Positions 19,885 through 30,052 are shown, counted from the stretch's first letter. The stretch is DNA of 64,000 nucleotides from Pseudomonadota bacterium (GCA_025357635.1 JANXOV010000004.1:111032-175031); one strand, 5' to 3'. Made by a program: numbers and translations. Notes: generated by a model not told the origin, from the letters alone.

Positions 19885-21014
19885 CCGATCTTGCGCTCGC
19901 GGCCGCGCGATTCGGCGGCGATGCTGCGCAGCGCGCTGAGGAAGGTGTCCACCTGCGGCTCTGTGCCGACGGTGATCCGGCACCAATTGTCAAAGGGCGG
20001 AAATCGCCGGCCGACTCGGATGTGGCGCGCCAGCATGCGCTCCTGAAACGCACCGATCGGCATGCCGGTATCGAAGAACACGAAGTTACCCTGCGCCTTG
20101 GCATACGGCATTCCCAGGCGATCCAGTTCACCGGTGATTCGCTGGCGGCTGGCGATTACGCGGCGCCGCGTATCGGTCAGGAAGGCGTGGTCGCCGAGGC
20201 TGGCGAGCGCTGCACGCATGGCGAAAATGCTCGGGGAGGCCATCCGGATATCGGTCATGGAGGCGATCATGTCGGGCTGGCCCATGGCGTAGCCGCAGCG
20301 AACCCCGGCCATGCCGTGAATCTTGGAAAAGGTTCTCAAGACCACCACGCGCTTGCCGCTGCCGATCAGGTCGGTCACCGACTTCACGGCCGGGTCATCG
20401 GCGAATTCCATATACGCTTCATCGACAATGGTGGTGACGTTGTCGGGCAGCGACTCCACGAAGCTGCGAATCGCGGCCGCGCCGATCGCCGTGCCGGTGG
20501 GATTGTTCGGATTGCACAGATAGACTGCGCGGGTCTTGTCGCTCACCGCCGCCCGCATTGCGCTTAAGTCATGACTCAGCAGCGCATCGACGGGCACATA
20601 TTTTACAGTCGCGCCCACACGCAGCGCGTAGCCGGGCAACTCCAGATACGTGGGCTCCGCGGCCACGATTTCCCCGCGCTCACGGCCGACCAGCGTGCCC
20701 AGCGCACTGAGCAGTTCACCCGACCCCGAGCCGGTGACGATGTGATCCGCGCTCAATCCCTCTTTTGCGACCAGCGCATTCTGCAGCAGTTCGATCTCCT
20801 GCTCCGGATATCGGCAGGCATGCGACACCGTGCCGTTCAAGGCAGCACGCGCCAGCGGCGAGGGGCCATAGGGATTCTCGTTCCAGCACAGCACCAGCGG
20901 CTCGGCGGCCGTCGGCGCCTTCACGGCGGCGTGGGTGGCATCGGAAAACGCCAGGCGTGGGCGGGCAACCAGTAATGCAGAAGCGGACAACAATGCACGG
21001 CGGCTCAAGTTCAT
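19881..21014 (-). CDS. PLP-dependent aminotransferase, histidinol-phosphate-aminotransferase-like, with Tat-type signal
   Basis: MNLSRRALLSASAL twin-arginine leader; NPNNPTGTA, DEAYMEF, RTFSKIHGMAGVRCGY. Confidence 0.85.
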   Translation of the reverse strand: MNLSRRALLSASALLVARPRLAFSDATHAAVKAPTAAEPLVLCWNENPYGPSPLARAALNGTVSHACRYPEQEIELLQNALVAKEGLSADHIVTGSGSGELLSALGTLVGRERGEIVAAEPTYLELPGYALRVGATVKYVPVDALLSHDLSAMRAAVSDKTRAVYLCNPNNPTGTAIGAAAIRSFVESLPDNVTTIVDEAYMEFADDPAVKSVTDLIGSGKRVVVLRTFSKIHGMAGVRCGYAMGQPDMIASMTDIRMASPSIFAMRAALASLGDHAFLTDTRRRVIASRQRITGELDRLGMPYAKAQGNFVFFDTGMPIGAFQERMLARHIRVGRRFPPFDNWCRITVGTEPQVDTFLSALRSIAAESRGRERKIG

Positions 21015-21115
21015 GGGCGATGCTCCTGTGGCGGAATTGCGCATTTTGCTCCAGATGGCGCGGGTTGAGGCAACTCCTTTGCGAGCCCGGATACTCGTGC
21101 ACACCGGGCTGAGCT

Positions 21116-22321
21116 TCAACGCGGATCAGCCATCCACTCCCAGACAGGGCGGACGTCTATCGTACCCGCTCCCGTCACGATACGGTCTCGCTGGTCAAGC
21201 GTGAGTATCAACGGGCGCCGGTTACCCGGCAATGCCGCCGCACGCAAAGCGCCTCTGACCTCCCGCTCCTGGTTATGGGCGGTGAGATTGGCGCATACCT
21301 GAACGGCAGTCGTCGGCGTAACGAAATCGCACTCCCAGGAATCCTTCTCGCCGGCATACGCGATAGACTCCCCGCGGCGACGCAACGCAAGAAACACGGC
21401 ATTCTCCAGGCGGTGACCCAAATCGGAGGTCAGCTGAGGAGAGTTTGCGCGTCGCAGGCCATTGTCGACGGCGTAGTATTTGTTCGGCGTCACAATGCGC
21501 TTTTTGAATGACACGCTGAATTTCGGCACCGCAAACAACACATATGCGTCAGCCAGATACTCCAGGTAACGTGAGGTCTGCTGAACCGTCGGGATTGCCA
21601 GCGATTTCGTCAAGGTTTGCATCGAAACGGGCTGGCCCGTGTTGGCGAAAAGGTATAGCGCGAGATTCATGACGTGCCGGGTTTCGCGCAGCTTGCGCCG
21701 CACCGCGATATCGCGCTGCACGATGTCGCGCAGCAGCTCCTGCAAAATCGCCGGGTTCCCTTCGCGCAAGTAAGCCGGAAAGCCGCCCTCATCGAGATAC
21801 GAGCGTAATGAGTCCGCTCCTGGCTTGCAATTCCGGTACTCGAGATACTCCGCGTAACTGAACGGGAAGACCTCGAAAGACAAGTGGCGCCCGGTGAGTT
21901 TGGATCCCAACTCCCGGCCCAGCAAGGATGCATTGGATCCGGTGACGCAAACCGTCCGGCCGCGGTCGAGCAGCGTGCGCACCAGACGCTGCCAGCCCTG
22001 GATCTCCTGCACTTCATCGAGAAAAACAGCCGCGGACTTTGGAACCAGCGAGTCGATGAGCGCCAGCAGAGTGGGGAAGTCCTGCGCCGACATGCCGAAA
22101 AGCCGCGTATCCTCCAGGTTGCAATAAAAGGGTCTGCTCCGCGACTTCATCAGCTGCGCTTGCAATGTGCTCTTGCCGGCGCGGCGCACGCCGGTCAGCA
22201 CCAGCGCGTGAGTCGAGCGCCTGGGCAGCACCTTCGCGATCGTTCGCCGCACCTCCGGCGCTGGAACGCCGGCCGGCTGCTGCTTCCGCAGGATCTCTTG
22301 GAGTGTATTTTGTAATATCAC
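21116..22321 (-). CDS. ATP-binding protein, AAA/DUF4143 family
   Basis: GVRRAGKSTLQ Walker A, VFLDEVQEI Walker B; DUF4143-like C-terminal half; GTG start. Confidence 0.87.
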   Translation of the reverse strand: MILQNTLQEILRKQQPAGVPAPEVRRTIAKVLPRRSTHALVLTGVRRAGKSTLQAQLMKSRSRPFYCNLEDTRLFGMSAQDFPTLLALIDSLVPKSAAVFLDEVQEIQGWQRLVRTLLDRGRTVCVTGSNASLLGRELGSKLTGRHLSFEVFPFSYAEYLEYRNCKPGADSLRSYLDEGGFPAYLREGNPAILQELLRDIVQRDIAVRRKLRETRHVMNLALYLFANTGQPVSMQTLTKSLAIPTVQQTSRYLEYLADAYVLFAVPKFSVSFKKRIVTPNKYYAVDNGLRRANSPQLTSDLGHRLENAVFLALRRRGESIAYAGEKDSWECDFVTPTTAVQVCANLTAHNQEREVRGALRAAALPGNRRPLILTLDQRDRIVTGAGTIDVRPVWEWMADPR

Positions 22322-22344
22322 ACTATTATTATATCGTAAAATAC
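22305..22344. promoter_or_regulatory. AT-rich imperfect inverted repeat overlapping ATPase start
   Basis: GTATTTTGTAATAT / ATATCGTAAAATAC, 11 of 14 arm positions complementary. Confidence 0.4.
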
Positions 22345-22379
22345 AGTAAAGATGCCAATAGTCATGACCAATGCTGCAT

Positions 22380-24722
22380 TCAAGGCCTCGCCAGCAGATC
22401 GAACGATGCGTGCAGCCCGGAATCCGACGACGGTCCTACCCACAGATCGAACGATCCCGGCTCGGCTGTGCGCCGCTGGTCGGCGTCGACGAACTCCAGG
22501 TCCGCGCTCGCGAGCGTAAAGGTCAACTCGGCGGACTGCCCGGCGGCAACCGGCACGGACTTGAACGCCTTCAATTCACGGACAGGGCGAGTCTGGCTTG
22601 CGACCCTATCGTGGATATACAGCTGCACGACCTCGGTGCCGTTGCGCCGACCCCGGTTGGTGAGGCGCACTTTCACCTTCAGCGTCTCGTTCCAGCCCAG
22701 CGCGGTGGTGCTCACTGCGATCGACTCGTACTTGAACGCCGAATAACCCAGGCCGAACCCGAAGGGATACAGGGCCTGGTTCGCGGTGGTTCGATAGCGC
22801 GCCTTAAATGACTGCGGCTCGCCGGGGCTCGCCGGCCGCCCCGTGCTCTTGTGATTGTAGAAGAAGGGCTCCTGTCCCGAGTCAATCGGAAAACTGACGG
22901 CCAGCCGCGCGGACGGGTTGCTGTCGCCAAACAGCACGTCAGCGACGGCATTGCCGGACTGCGAGCCCAGGAACCAGGTTTCCACGATGGCGCGCGCATC
23001 GCGTACCGCGCCACGCAGCGCCAGCGCGCGGCCGTTGCGCAGCAGCACCACCACCGGCGTGCCGGTGGCGGCCACCGCTTCGGCCAGCGCCTGCTGCGGA
23101 TCCGGAATCACGATCTGCGTGCGCGACTGCGCCTCGCCCGACATGCCCTGCGACTCACCGATGGCGAGCAGAACCACGTCCGCCTGCCTGGCCGCCGCCA
23201 CCGCCGCGTCGATTCCGCCGGTTACCGACTGCTCGATGCCGCTGCCGCGCACGACGTTGAGTAGCGCCGGATTTTTCATGGCCGACTTCAAACCCTGCGT
23301 CAGATCCACCGCGCGCGCTTCATCGCCGAAGATCGACCAGGTTCCGAACAGATTCTTGCGGTCCGCGCCGAACGGACCGATCAGCGCGATGCGCAGGCCC
23401 GACTTGGGAAGCGGCAGCAGATTGCCCTGATTCTTCAGCAGCACGATGGAACGCTGCGCCGCCTCGCGCGCCAGGGCGGTGATGGCCGGCGTGGCGACTT
23501 CCCGGCGCTCACGCTGCGCATCCATCACTGCATAAGGATTGGCGAACAGCCCCAGCGCCTTCTTCACGGCAAGCACACGGCGCACCGCCTCATCCAGCCG
23601 CTGCATCGGCACCGCGCCGGCGGCGACCAACGCGGGCAGATACTTCATGTAAAGACCGCTTTGCATGCTCATGTCCACGCCGGCGAGAAAGGCCCGCCGC
23701 GCGGCATCGCGGGCATCCGAGGCGAATCCGTGCGCAATCAGTTCCTCGTCGGCGGTGTAGTCGGAGACGACGAAGCCCTTGAAATGCCAGGCATCGCGCA
23801 GCACCGTGTTGAGCAGATACGGGTTGGCGGATGCCGGCACGCCGTTCACCTCGTTGAACGCGCTCATCGTCGACAGTGCGCCCGCATCGAAAGCCGCCTT
23901 GAACGGTGGCAGATGCGTCTCCCACAGCGTCTGCAGCGAGACGTCCACGGCTCCGTACTCCATGCCGGCGGCCACCGCGCCATACGCGGCGTAATGCTTC
24001 GGCGTGGCCAGCATCGAATCGCGCGCCGCCAGATCGCTGCCCTGAAAGCCGCGCACGCGCGCCGCCGCGAATACACTGCCCAGATACACGTCCTCGCCCG
24101 CCCCTTCCGAAACCCGCCCCCATCGCTGATCGCGCGCGACGTCCACCATGGGCGCGAACGTCCACTGCAGTCCCGAGGCTGTGGCCTCGATGGCCGCGGC
24201 GCGCGCCGTGCGCCGCGCAAGCTCCGGATCGAAGCTGCCGGCTTCGGCCAGCGGTATCGGGAACACGGTGCGCAGCCCATGAATGACATCGGCTGCAAAC
24301 AACAGCGGGATCCCCAGCCGCGATTGCTCGACCGCCACTTGCTGCAGTTCGTGCGCGCTGGCCGCGCCAATGCCCTGGAACAGGCCAGTGACGCGCCCGG
24401 CGCGGATCTGCTCCCGCAGCGCCTGCGCCGCCATGACGCGCACCTGGGGATTCGCGGTCTTGTCTGCGGCCCGGATGGCATCGCTGAACAGTGTCAGCTG
24501 GCCGGCTTTCTCTTCGACGCTCATGCGCGCGAGCAGGGATTCTATCTGCGGATCCGGCGCAGCCGGCGGCGGGTTCTGCGGCTGGGACAAACCCGTTCCC
24601 GCAAACAACAACAAGGCAGCGGCGGCGACGCTGTGCGCCGGCCTGATCCGCAGGCCACTGCCTGCAGAGTTTGGAAGGTTCACGATTGAATGCGGGAATG
24701 CCATCGGAATGTAGAGTGTCAT
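22380..24722 (-). CDS. glycoside hydrolase family 3 beta-glucosidase (BglX-like)
   Basis: GFVVSDYTADEELIAHG nucleophile motif, APMVDVARDQRWGR, C-terminal fibronectin-III-like domain. Confidence 0.92.
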   Translation of the reverse strand: MTLYIPMAFPHSIVNLPNSAGSGLRIRPAHSVAAAALLLFAGTGLSQPQNPPPAAPDPQIESLLARMSVEEKAGQLTLFSDAIRAADKTANPQVRVMAAQALREQIRAGRVTGLFQGIGAASAHELQQVAVEQSRLGIPLLFAADVIHGLRTVFPIPLAEAGSFDPELARRTARAAAIEATASGLQWTFAPMVDVARDQRWGRVSEGAGEDVYLGSVFAAARVRGFQGSDLAARDSMLATPKHYAAYGAVAAGMEYGAVDVSLQTLWETHLPPFKAAFDAGALSTMSAFNEVNGVPASANPYLLNTVLRDAWHFKGFVVSDYTADEELIAHGFASDARDAARRAFLAGVDMSMQSGLYMKYLPALVAAGAVPMQRLDEAVRRVLAVKKALGLFANPYAVMDAQRERREVATPAITALAREAAQRSIVLLKNQGNLLPLPKSGLRIALIGPFGADRKNLFGTWSIFGDEARAVDLTQGLKSAMKNPALLNVVRGSGIEQSVTGGIDAAVAAARQADVVLLAIGESQGMSGEAQSRTQIVIPDPQQALAEAVAATGTPVVVLLRNGRALALRGAVRDARAIVETWFLGSQSGNAVADVLFGDSNPSARLAVSFPIDSGQEPFFYNHKSTGRPASPGEPQSFKARYRTTANQALYPFGFGLGYSAFKYESIAVSTTALGWNETLKVKVRLTNRGRRNGTEVVQLYIHDRVASQTRPVRELKAFKSVPVAAGQSAELTFTLASADLEFVDADQRRTAEPGSFDLWVGPSSDSGLHASFDLLARP

Positions 24723-24776
24723 AGCGCACTGGAATCAGGTAGTTTTGCGTCAAACAAATAGCAGGGAGTACGCCTC

Positions 24777-26804
24777 GTGACAATCACTCGCTATACGCTC
24801 ATCGCCTTGATCATCGGCATGACGGCAACGGCACATGCGCAGCAGTTTCCAGCATCACAGCCCTCAATCTGGGCGCAACGGCCGGACGCAAAAGCGTTCG
24901 AGTCGGCCGAGAACGTGCGCATCGATACCGCCAGGCAGCTGGTTGCGAAGCTCAAAAACCAGCGAGGGTCGCGTACCCTGAGCAACACGCTGGCCCCGTT
25001 CGACGAGGCAATGCAGCAGCTCAACGCCGCCTTGTACTTCTCCACGCTGATGGAAGCCGTGCACCCGGAGGCGGCGTTCCGTGACCGCGCCACGGCCATG
25101 ACCCGGCGCGTGAACGAAGTGCGCACGGCCTTGACGCTCGATCAGGATTTGTACAAGGCGCTGTCGGCATTGGATGTTACGCGCGCCGATGCGCCCACCC
25201 GCCACTATGTCAACCGGCAACTGCTGCAGCTCCGGCTTGCCGGCGTCGACAAGGACGATGCGACGCGCAATCGCCTCAAGGTGCTCAACGATCAGCTCAC
25301 CGAACAGCAATCCAAGTTCGAGCGCAACATCAGCGACGGTCAACTCTCAGTCAGCGTGACCGACCCGCATGAGCTGGACGGTCTGCCGCAGGACTACCTC
25401 GACAAACATCAACCCGACAAGGGCGGCGCGATCAAGATCACGACCGACTATCCCGATGTTTTTCCGGTGCTGCAGTTCGCCCGGAGCGATGCGCTGCGCA
25501 AGCGGCTGTACCTGGCGTTCAATGCGCGCGCTTACCCTGCCAATCGCGATGTGCTGATGAACATGATCGCGGTGCGGCATGAAATCGCGACGCTGCTGGG
25601 TTACTCCTCGTGGGCCGACTACAACGCCGTGGACACGATGATTGGTTCCGGCGCGAACATTGCGCAATTCATCCGGCAGATCGATGAGGCGACACGACCC
25701 GGCGCCGAGCGTGAGTTTCAGATGGTGCTGGCCGAGAAGCGCAAGATCGACCCCGCGGCCACCCAGGTCGGGGACTATGAGCGCAGCTACTTCCAGGAAC
25801 AGCTTCGCCGCGGCAAGTACGACTTCGACTCGCAATCGGTGCGCCCCTACTTTCCCTACAGACGCGTGCAACAGGGCATCCTCGACACGGCGAGCGCGCT
25901 GTTTCACGTCAGCTTCCGGCAGGAACTCAATGCCCCCGCGTGGGATGCGTCGGTGCAGACCTGGGACGTCATCGACAGGGGCGCAGTGATCGGCCGTTTC
26001 TATCTGGACATGCATCCGCGCACCGGCAAGTTCAGTCATGCGGAAATGATCCAGGTGCTCGACGGCATCCGCGGCAAGCAGCTTCCCGAGGCCGCGCTGG
26101 TGTGTAACTTTCCCGTGCCGAGCGCCTCCGACGAGGCCTTGATGAGCTATGACGATACCGCGGCCTTCTTCCATGAGTTCGGCCATCTGATGCATTGGAT
26201 TCTCGGCGGGCAGCAGCGCTGGGCGGGCATCAGCGGCATCACCATGGAGTGGGATTTCGTCGAAGCGCCTTCACAGATGCTGGAAGAAATGATGCGCAGC
26301 CCCGCGGTTCTGTCGAGTTTCGCGCGGCACTATCAGACCGGCGCGGCCATTCCCGCCGAGCTCGTGAGCCGGATGAATCGCGCTTCCGCATTCGGACGCG
26401 CCACATTCATCGCCCGGCAGAATCTGTTCTCGGCGATATCCTATGACGTCTACAAAGACAAGCCGCAGGCCATCGACCCGGACGCAATCACCGCAACGAA
26501 CGAGAAGCGGTACAGTTTGTACACGCCGATGCCTGGAACGCATACGTACGCCTCGTTCGGGCACCTGGGCAATTATTCATCGGCCTATTACACATACATG
26601 TGGGACAAGGCGATCGCACTGGATTTCTTCTCGCAATTCGATGCTGCGAACCCACTGAGTGGGGATACGTCCTTGCGATATCGCCGGGTCGTGCTGGAGC
26701 CGGGCGGATCGGTGTCGGCCAATGATCTGGTGAAAAACTTCCTCGGCCGCGCGCAGAATCTGCAGGCGCTGCAGCGGTGGATCGGGGAGCAGTTCGCGCA
26801 GTGA
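24777..26804 (+). CDS. M3 family metallopeptidase (oligopeptidase/Dcp-like)
   Basis: FFHEFGHLMHWILG (HExxH), EAPSQMLEEMM. Confidence 0.92.
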   Translation: MTITRYTLIALIIGMTATAHAQQFPASQPSIWAQRPDAKAFESAENVRIDTARQLVAKLKNQRGSRTLSNTLAPFDEAMQQLNAALYFSTLMEAVHPEAAFRDRATAMTRRVNEVRTALTLDQDLYKALSALDVTRADAPTRHYVNRQLLQLRLAGVDKDDATRNRLKVLNDQLTEQQSKFERNISDGQLSVSVTDPHELDGLPQDYLDKHQPDKGGAIKITTDYPDVFPVLQFARSDALRKRLYLAFNARAYPANRDVLMNMIAVRHEIATLLGYSSWADYNAVDTMIGSGANIAQFIRQIDEATRPGAEREFQMVLAEKRKIDPAATQVGDYERSYFQEQLRRGKYDFDSQSVRPYFPYRRVQQGILDTASALFHVSFRQELNAPAWDASVQTWDVIDRGAVIGRFYLDMHPRTGKFSHAEMIQVLDGIRGKQLPEAALVCNFPVPSASDEALMSYDDTAAFFHEFGHLMHWILGGQQRWAGISGITMEWDFVEAPSQMLEEMMRSPAVLSSFARHYQTGAAIPAELVSRMNRASAFGRATFIARQNLFSAISYDVYKDKPQAIDPDAITATNEKRYSLYTPMPGTHTYASFGHLGNYSSAYYTYMWDKAIALDFFSQFDAANPLSGDTSLRYRRVVLEPGGSVSANDLVKNFLGRAQNLQALQRWIGEQFAQ

Positions 26805-27317
26805 TCACAGCGGCGCGAGCGAAGCCGCCGCGCTTACCACCGCATCGAGTGGCACGTAGCGCTCGCGAAACTCCGGCGGCCATCGCGAGGGACGGCCGCT
26901 CGACAGCTCGATGCAGGCGTATTGAACGTCGGCGCGGGCAAGCGTCGCGCCATCCGACTCGCGCCGCACCTGAAAACGCCGCCCCACTCTGAGCTTGCCA
27001 TCGCCGGGCAGCAGCCACGTCGCCACGCGAATCGCATCGCCCAGCAAGGCGGGGCGCAGGTAGGCGATCACGCTGCGCAGCACCGCCATGCCCCGGTCCA
27101 GCTGCAGACATTTCTCAATCGGCAGACCCAGCGCCGCGGAATGCTCCCAGGCGGCGCGGTCGAACCAGGTCATGTAGACCGCGTTGTTGACATGCTCGTA
27201 GGCGTCGATGTCGGCCGCCGCGACAGCGATGGCCGCAAGAAAGGGTTCTGGTAAATCCCATTCCGGAGACAACTGCTGATTGAAAATACAAATCTCCACG
27301 AAATGCCAGCCATCCAA
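26805..27317 (-). CDS. acyl-CoA thioesterase, hotdog fold (4HBT-like)
   Basis: DIDAYEHVNNAVYMTWFDRAAW; start may be internal. Confidence 0.78.
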   Translation of the reverse strand: MDGWHFVEICIFNQQLSPEWDLPEPFLAAIAVAAADIDAYEHVNNAVYMTWFDRAAWEHSAALGLPIEKCLQLDRGMAVLRSVIAYLRPALLGDAIRVATWLLPGDGKLRVGRRFQVRRESDGATLARADVQYACIELSSGRPSRWPPEFRERYVPLDAVVSAAASLAPL

Positions 27318-27344
27318 CTCAAGGGCGCAACATATTCTAACCTG

Positions 27345-27641
27345 ATGAAATTACCACTGGGGGAGAATGCCTTTGTTGAGCAAGCCAAGGCGCGATTCTT
27401 TATCGGCCTGGGCTTTCGTCCCACGCAATGGAATCTGCTTGCCGAAGCACTGTGCGCGGTAGGAACTACCAACGACGTTTCTTCTAGCGTAAAGTCAACG
27501 CACGGAACGCGATATGTCGTCGACGGACTTTTGGAGACATCTGGTGGCCGGTCACCGAAGGTAAGAACGGTCTGGATACTTGAACCGGACGGCGTGGGCC
27601 CCAGACTCGTCACGGCCTACCCAGTGGAGATGCGCGAATGA
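27345..27641 (+). CDS. DUF6883-like protein
   Basis: MKLP..., KARFFIGLGF, VRTVWILEPDGVGPRLVTAYP; upstream ATG at 27303 also possible. Confidence 0.6.
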   Translation: MKLPLGENAFVEQAKARFFIGLGFRPTQWNLLAEALCAVGTTNDVSSSVKSTHGTRYVVDGLLETSGGRSPKVRTVWILEPDGVGPRLVTAYPVEMRE

Positions 27642-27868
27642 GCGAAATCGAAGAACATCAGCGCGTAGTGCTTACGATCGACCTCCCTGCCGAAAAACTC
27701 ACGGTCGGCGATATTGGCACCGTCATTCACATATACAACGGCGGGAAGGGATTTGAAGTTGAGTTCTCCACGCTCACAGGCGAAACAGTCGCTATCGTTT
27801 CACTGGAAAGGAGTCAACTCCGGAACGTTGACCACCGGGACGTGGCGCACGCGCGTCGCGTTGCGTGA
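27638..27868 (+). CDS. DUF4926-like protein
   Basis: EEHQRVVLTIDLPAEKLTVGDIGTVIHIYNGGKGFEVEFSTLTGETVAIVSLERSQLR. Confidence 0.7.
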   Translation: MSEIEEHQRVVLTIDLPAEKLTVGDIGTVIHIYNGGKGFEVEFSTLTGETVAIVSLERSQLRNVDHRDVAHARRVA

Positions 27869-27871
27869 GCC

Positions 27872-30052
27872 GTGTCAATCCTGCGACGAACCTTGCACGT
27901 TCTTTGCCTGGCGAGCATTTTCGTTCAGCCCACTCAGGCGCAAGGTATGCTCGGATTCAGCCCCGCGTCCGCTGCAAAGCAAGCCGGGATCGAAGCCAGG
28001 TTCAAGGCGATCCCCACGCCGGCCGAGGCGCAGCGCCAGCACCGAATTTTCACCGCCGAGCCGCACCTGGCCGGCTCAGAGCGCAACAATGAACTCGCGC
28101 GCTACATCGCACGCGAATGGAAAAAGCAGGGCCTGGAAGACATCGTCATTCGCCGCTATGACGTCTACAGTTCGGATCCGAAGGAAACCCTGCTCGAGAT
28201 GGTGGCTCCAACCCCCTACCGCGCCGGCTTGCGCGAAGCAGCGTACGACCAGGATCCTGACACCAAAAACCCGGACATCAGTACGGCCTGGATCGGCATG
28301 TCGACGTCGGGTGACATCACTGCACCGGTGATCTACGCGAACAGCGGCAATCCAGCCGACTTCGCCCTGCTGCGCAAGAACGGCATCGATGTGAAGGGAA
28401 AGATCGTGCTGGTGCGCTATTCCAATCCGTACAGCTATCGCGGCTTCAAGGCGCTGACGGCGGAAAAGGAAGGCGCCGCAGCGATCCTCATCTACAGCGA
28501 TCCGGCGGAAGATGGCTACGCAAAGGGCAAGGTATTCCCCGACGGCCCCTGGGGGCCGGAGACTCACTTTCAGCGCGGCGCCATCGAGTACGACTTCCAG
28601 CAAGCGGGCGATCCGACCACGCCGGGCTGGCCTTCGCTGCCTGGTGCCAGACACATCCCGGCTGCGGCGTCCTCGGCTGTTCCTAAGATCATGGCCCTGC
28701 CCCTTTCCTGGCATGACGCCAAGCCCTTGCTCGAAAACATGGACGGACCCGTCGCCCCGAAGGAATGGCAGGGCGCATTGCCCATCACCTATCACCTCGG
28801 CGGGGACCGGGTTCGTGTGCACTTGAAGATTCAGATGCAAGAATCACTGAAGGCGAACTACGTGGTCGAGGCAAGCATTCGCGGCACGGAACATCCCGAT
28901 GAATGGGTGCTGGTCGGCAATCACCGCGATGCCTGGGTGTTCGGCGCGGCTGATCCTGGCAGCGGAACCGCTGCGATGATGGAAATGACCCGCGGCCTCG
29001 GCAAACTGGCCAGGCAAGGCATTCGCCCCAAGCGCAATATCCGCATCTTGAGCTGGGACGGCGAGGAGACGAGCTTCGCAGGCTCAGCCGAGTGGACCGA
29101 ACAGTTTGCGCATGAGCTGGGGCAAAAGGCCGTGGCGTACCTGAACGTGGACATCGGTGTCTCCGGTCCTGATTTCCAAGGCAACAGCGTTGGTTCACTG
29201 GCGCCACTGCTGGTGGACGCCAGCAAGTCGCTGCCTGATCCGTCCGGCAAATCCTTGTACGAGGCGTGGCAGACGGCACGCGCAAAGGACCTCAAAAGCC
29301 GGAAAGAGAACGACACGGTCACGGACTTCAATCTGGTGGAGACGCGCATTGGCAGCGGCTCGGACTACGCGGCGCTGCTCGATCATGCCGGTGTGCCGGT
29401 GCTGGACGTGTCCTTCACCGGCCCCTACGGCGTCTACCATTCGGCCTACGACAACTACTTCTGGATGAATCACTTCGGCGATCCCGGATACCGCTATCAC
29501 ACAGTCATGGCGCAAGTCCTCGGCGTTCTCGCCCTGCGCCTGTCGAACGCGGATTTTCTGCCCTTTGATTTCGGCAGCTATGCCGCGCACATTCGCCAGT
29601 ATCTGAACACACTGAGCAAGGACAGCGACCTGAGCAAACTGGAACTGGACTCGCTGCGCGTGGCGATCGATGAGTTCGAGCGCGGCGGAAAAGACTTGAA
29701 CGAATCGGTGCAGACGGCGCTTGCGTCCGGGCCGCCCGATCCGCTGCTCTCCGATCAGATCAACCGCGGGATGATGGGCATCGAGCGCCATTGGTTGAAC
29801 CCCGAAGGCATCCCCGGGCGCCCCTGGTACAAGCACATTTTATACGCGTGCCGGCAGACCTACGCGCACCTGGAGCTGCCGGGACTCACCGAAACGGTGG
29901 AGCGCGGCGACATGGTGGCCGCGCAACGGCAGGCGCGGATCCTCGAGGCCGCGTTGCGGCACAATGCGCAACTGCTGCATCAGCTGAACCGGGATCTGGC
30001 CTGTACGGCGGGCCTGACCCGGCAAGGTGTGGCTTTGTGCACGGAACACTGA
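27872..30052 (+). CDS. M28 family metallopeptidase (glutamate carboxypeptidase II/transferrin-receptor-like)
   Basis: PA-like domain, GNHRDAWVFGAADPGSGTAAMME, SWDGEETSFAGSAEW, C-terminal dimerisation domain; GTG start. Confidence 0.92.
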   Translation: MSILRRTLHVLCLASIFVQPTQAQGMLGFSPASAAKQAGIEARFKAIPTPAEAQRQHRIFTAEPHLAGSERNNELARYIAREWKKQGLEDIVIRRYDVYSSDPKETLLEMVAPTPYRAGLREAAYDQDPDTKNPDISTAWIGMSTSGDITAPVIYANSGNPADFALLRKNGIDVKGKIVLVRYSNPYSYRGFKALTAEKEGAAAILIYSDPAEDGYAKGKVFPDGPWGPETHFQRGAIEYDFQQAGDPTTPGWPSLPGARHIPAAASSAVPKIMALPLSWHDAKPLLENMDGPVAPKEWQGALPITYHLGGDRVRVHLKIQMQESLKANYVVEASIRGTEHPDEWVLVGNHRDAWVFGAADPGSGTAAMMEMTRGLGKLARQGIRPKRNIRILSWDGEETSFAGSAEWTEQFAHELGQKAVAYLNVDIGVSGPDFQGNSVGSLAPLLVDASKSLPDPSGKSLYEAWQTARAKDLKSRKENDTVTDFNLVETRIGSGSDYAALLDHAGVPVLDVSFTGPYGVYHSAYDNYFWMNHFGDPGYRYHTVMAQVLGVLALRLSNADFLPFDFGSYAAHIRQYLNTLSKDSDLSKLELDSLRVAIDEFERGGKDLNESVQTALASGPPDPLLSDQINRGMMGIERHWLNPEGIPGRPWYKHILYACRQTYAHLELPGLTETVERGDMVAAQRQARILEAALRHNAQLLHQLNRDLACTAGLTRQGVALCTEH

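Noticed and set aside
23661-24689. 342 aa plus-strand ORF antisense to the GH3 gene
   Set aside because: Antisense shadow with low-complexity Arg/His/Gly composition and no recognisable domain.
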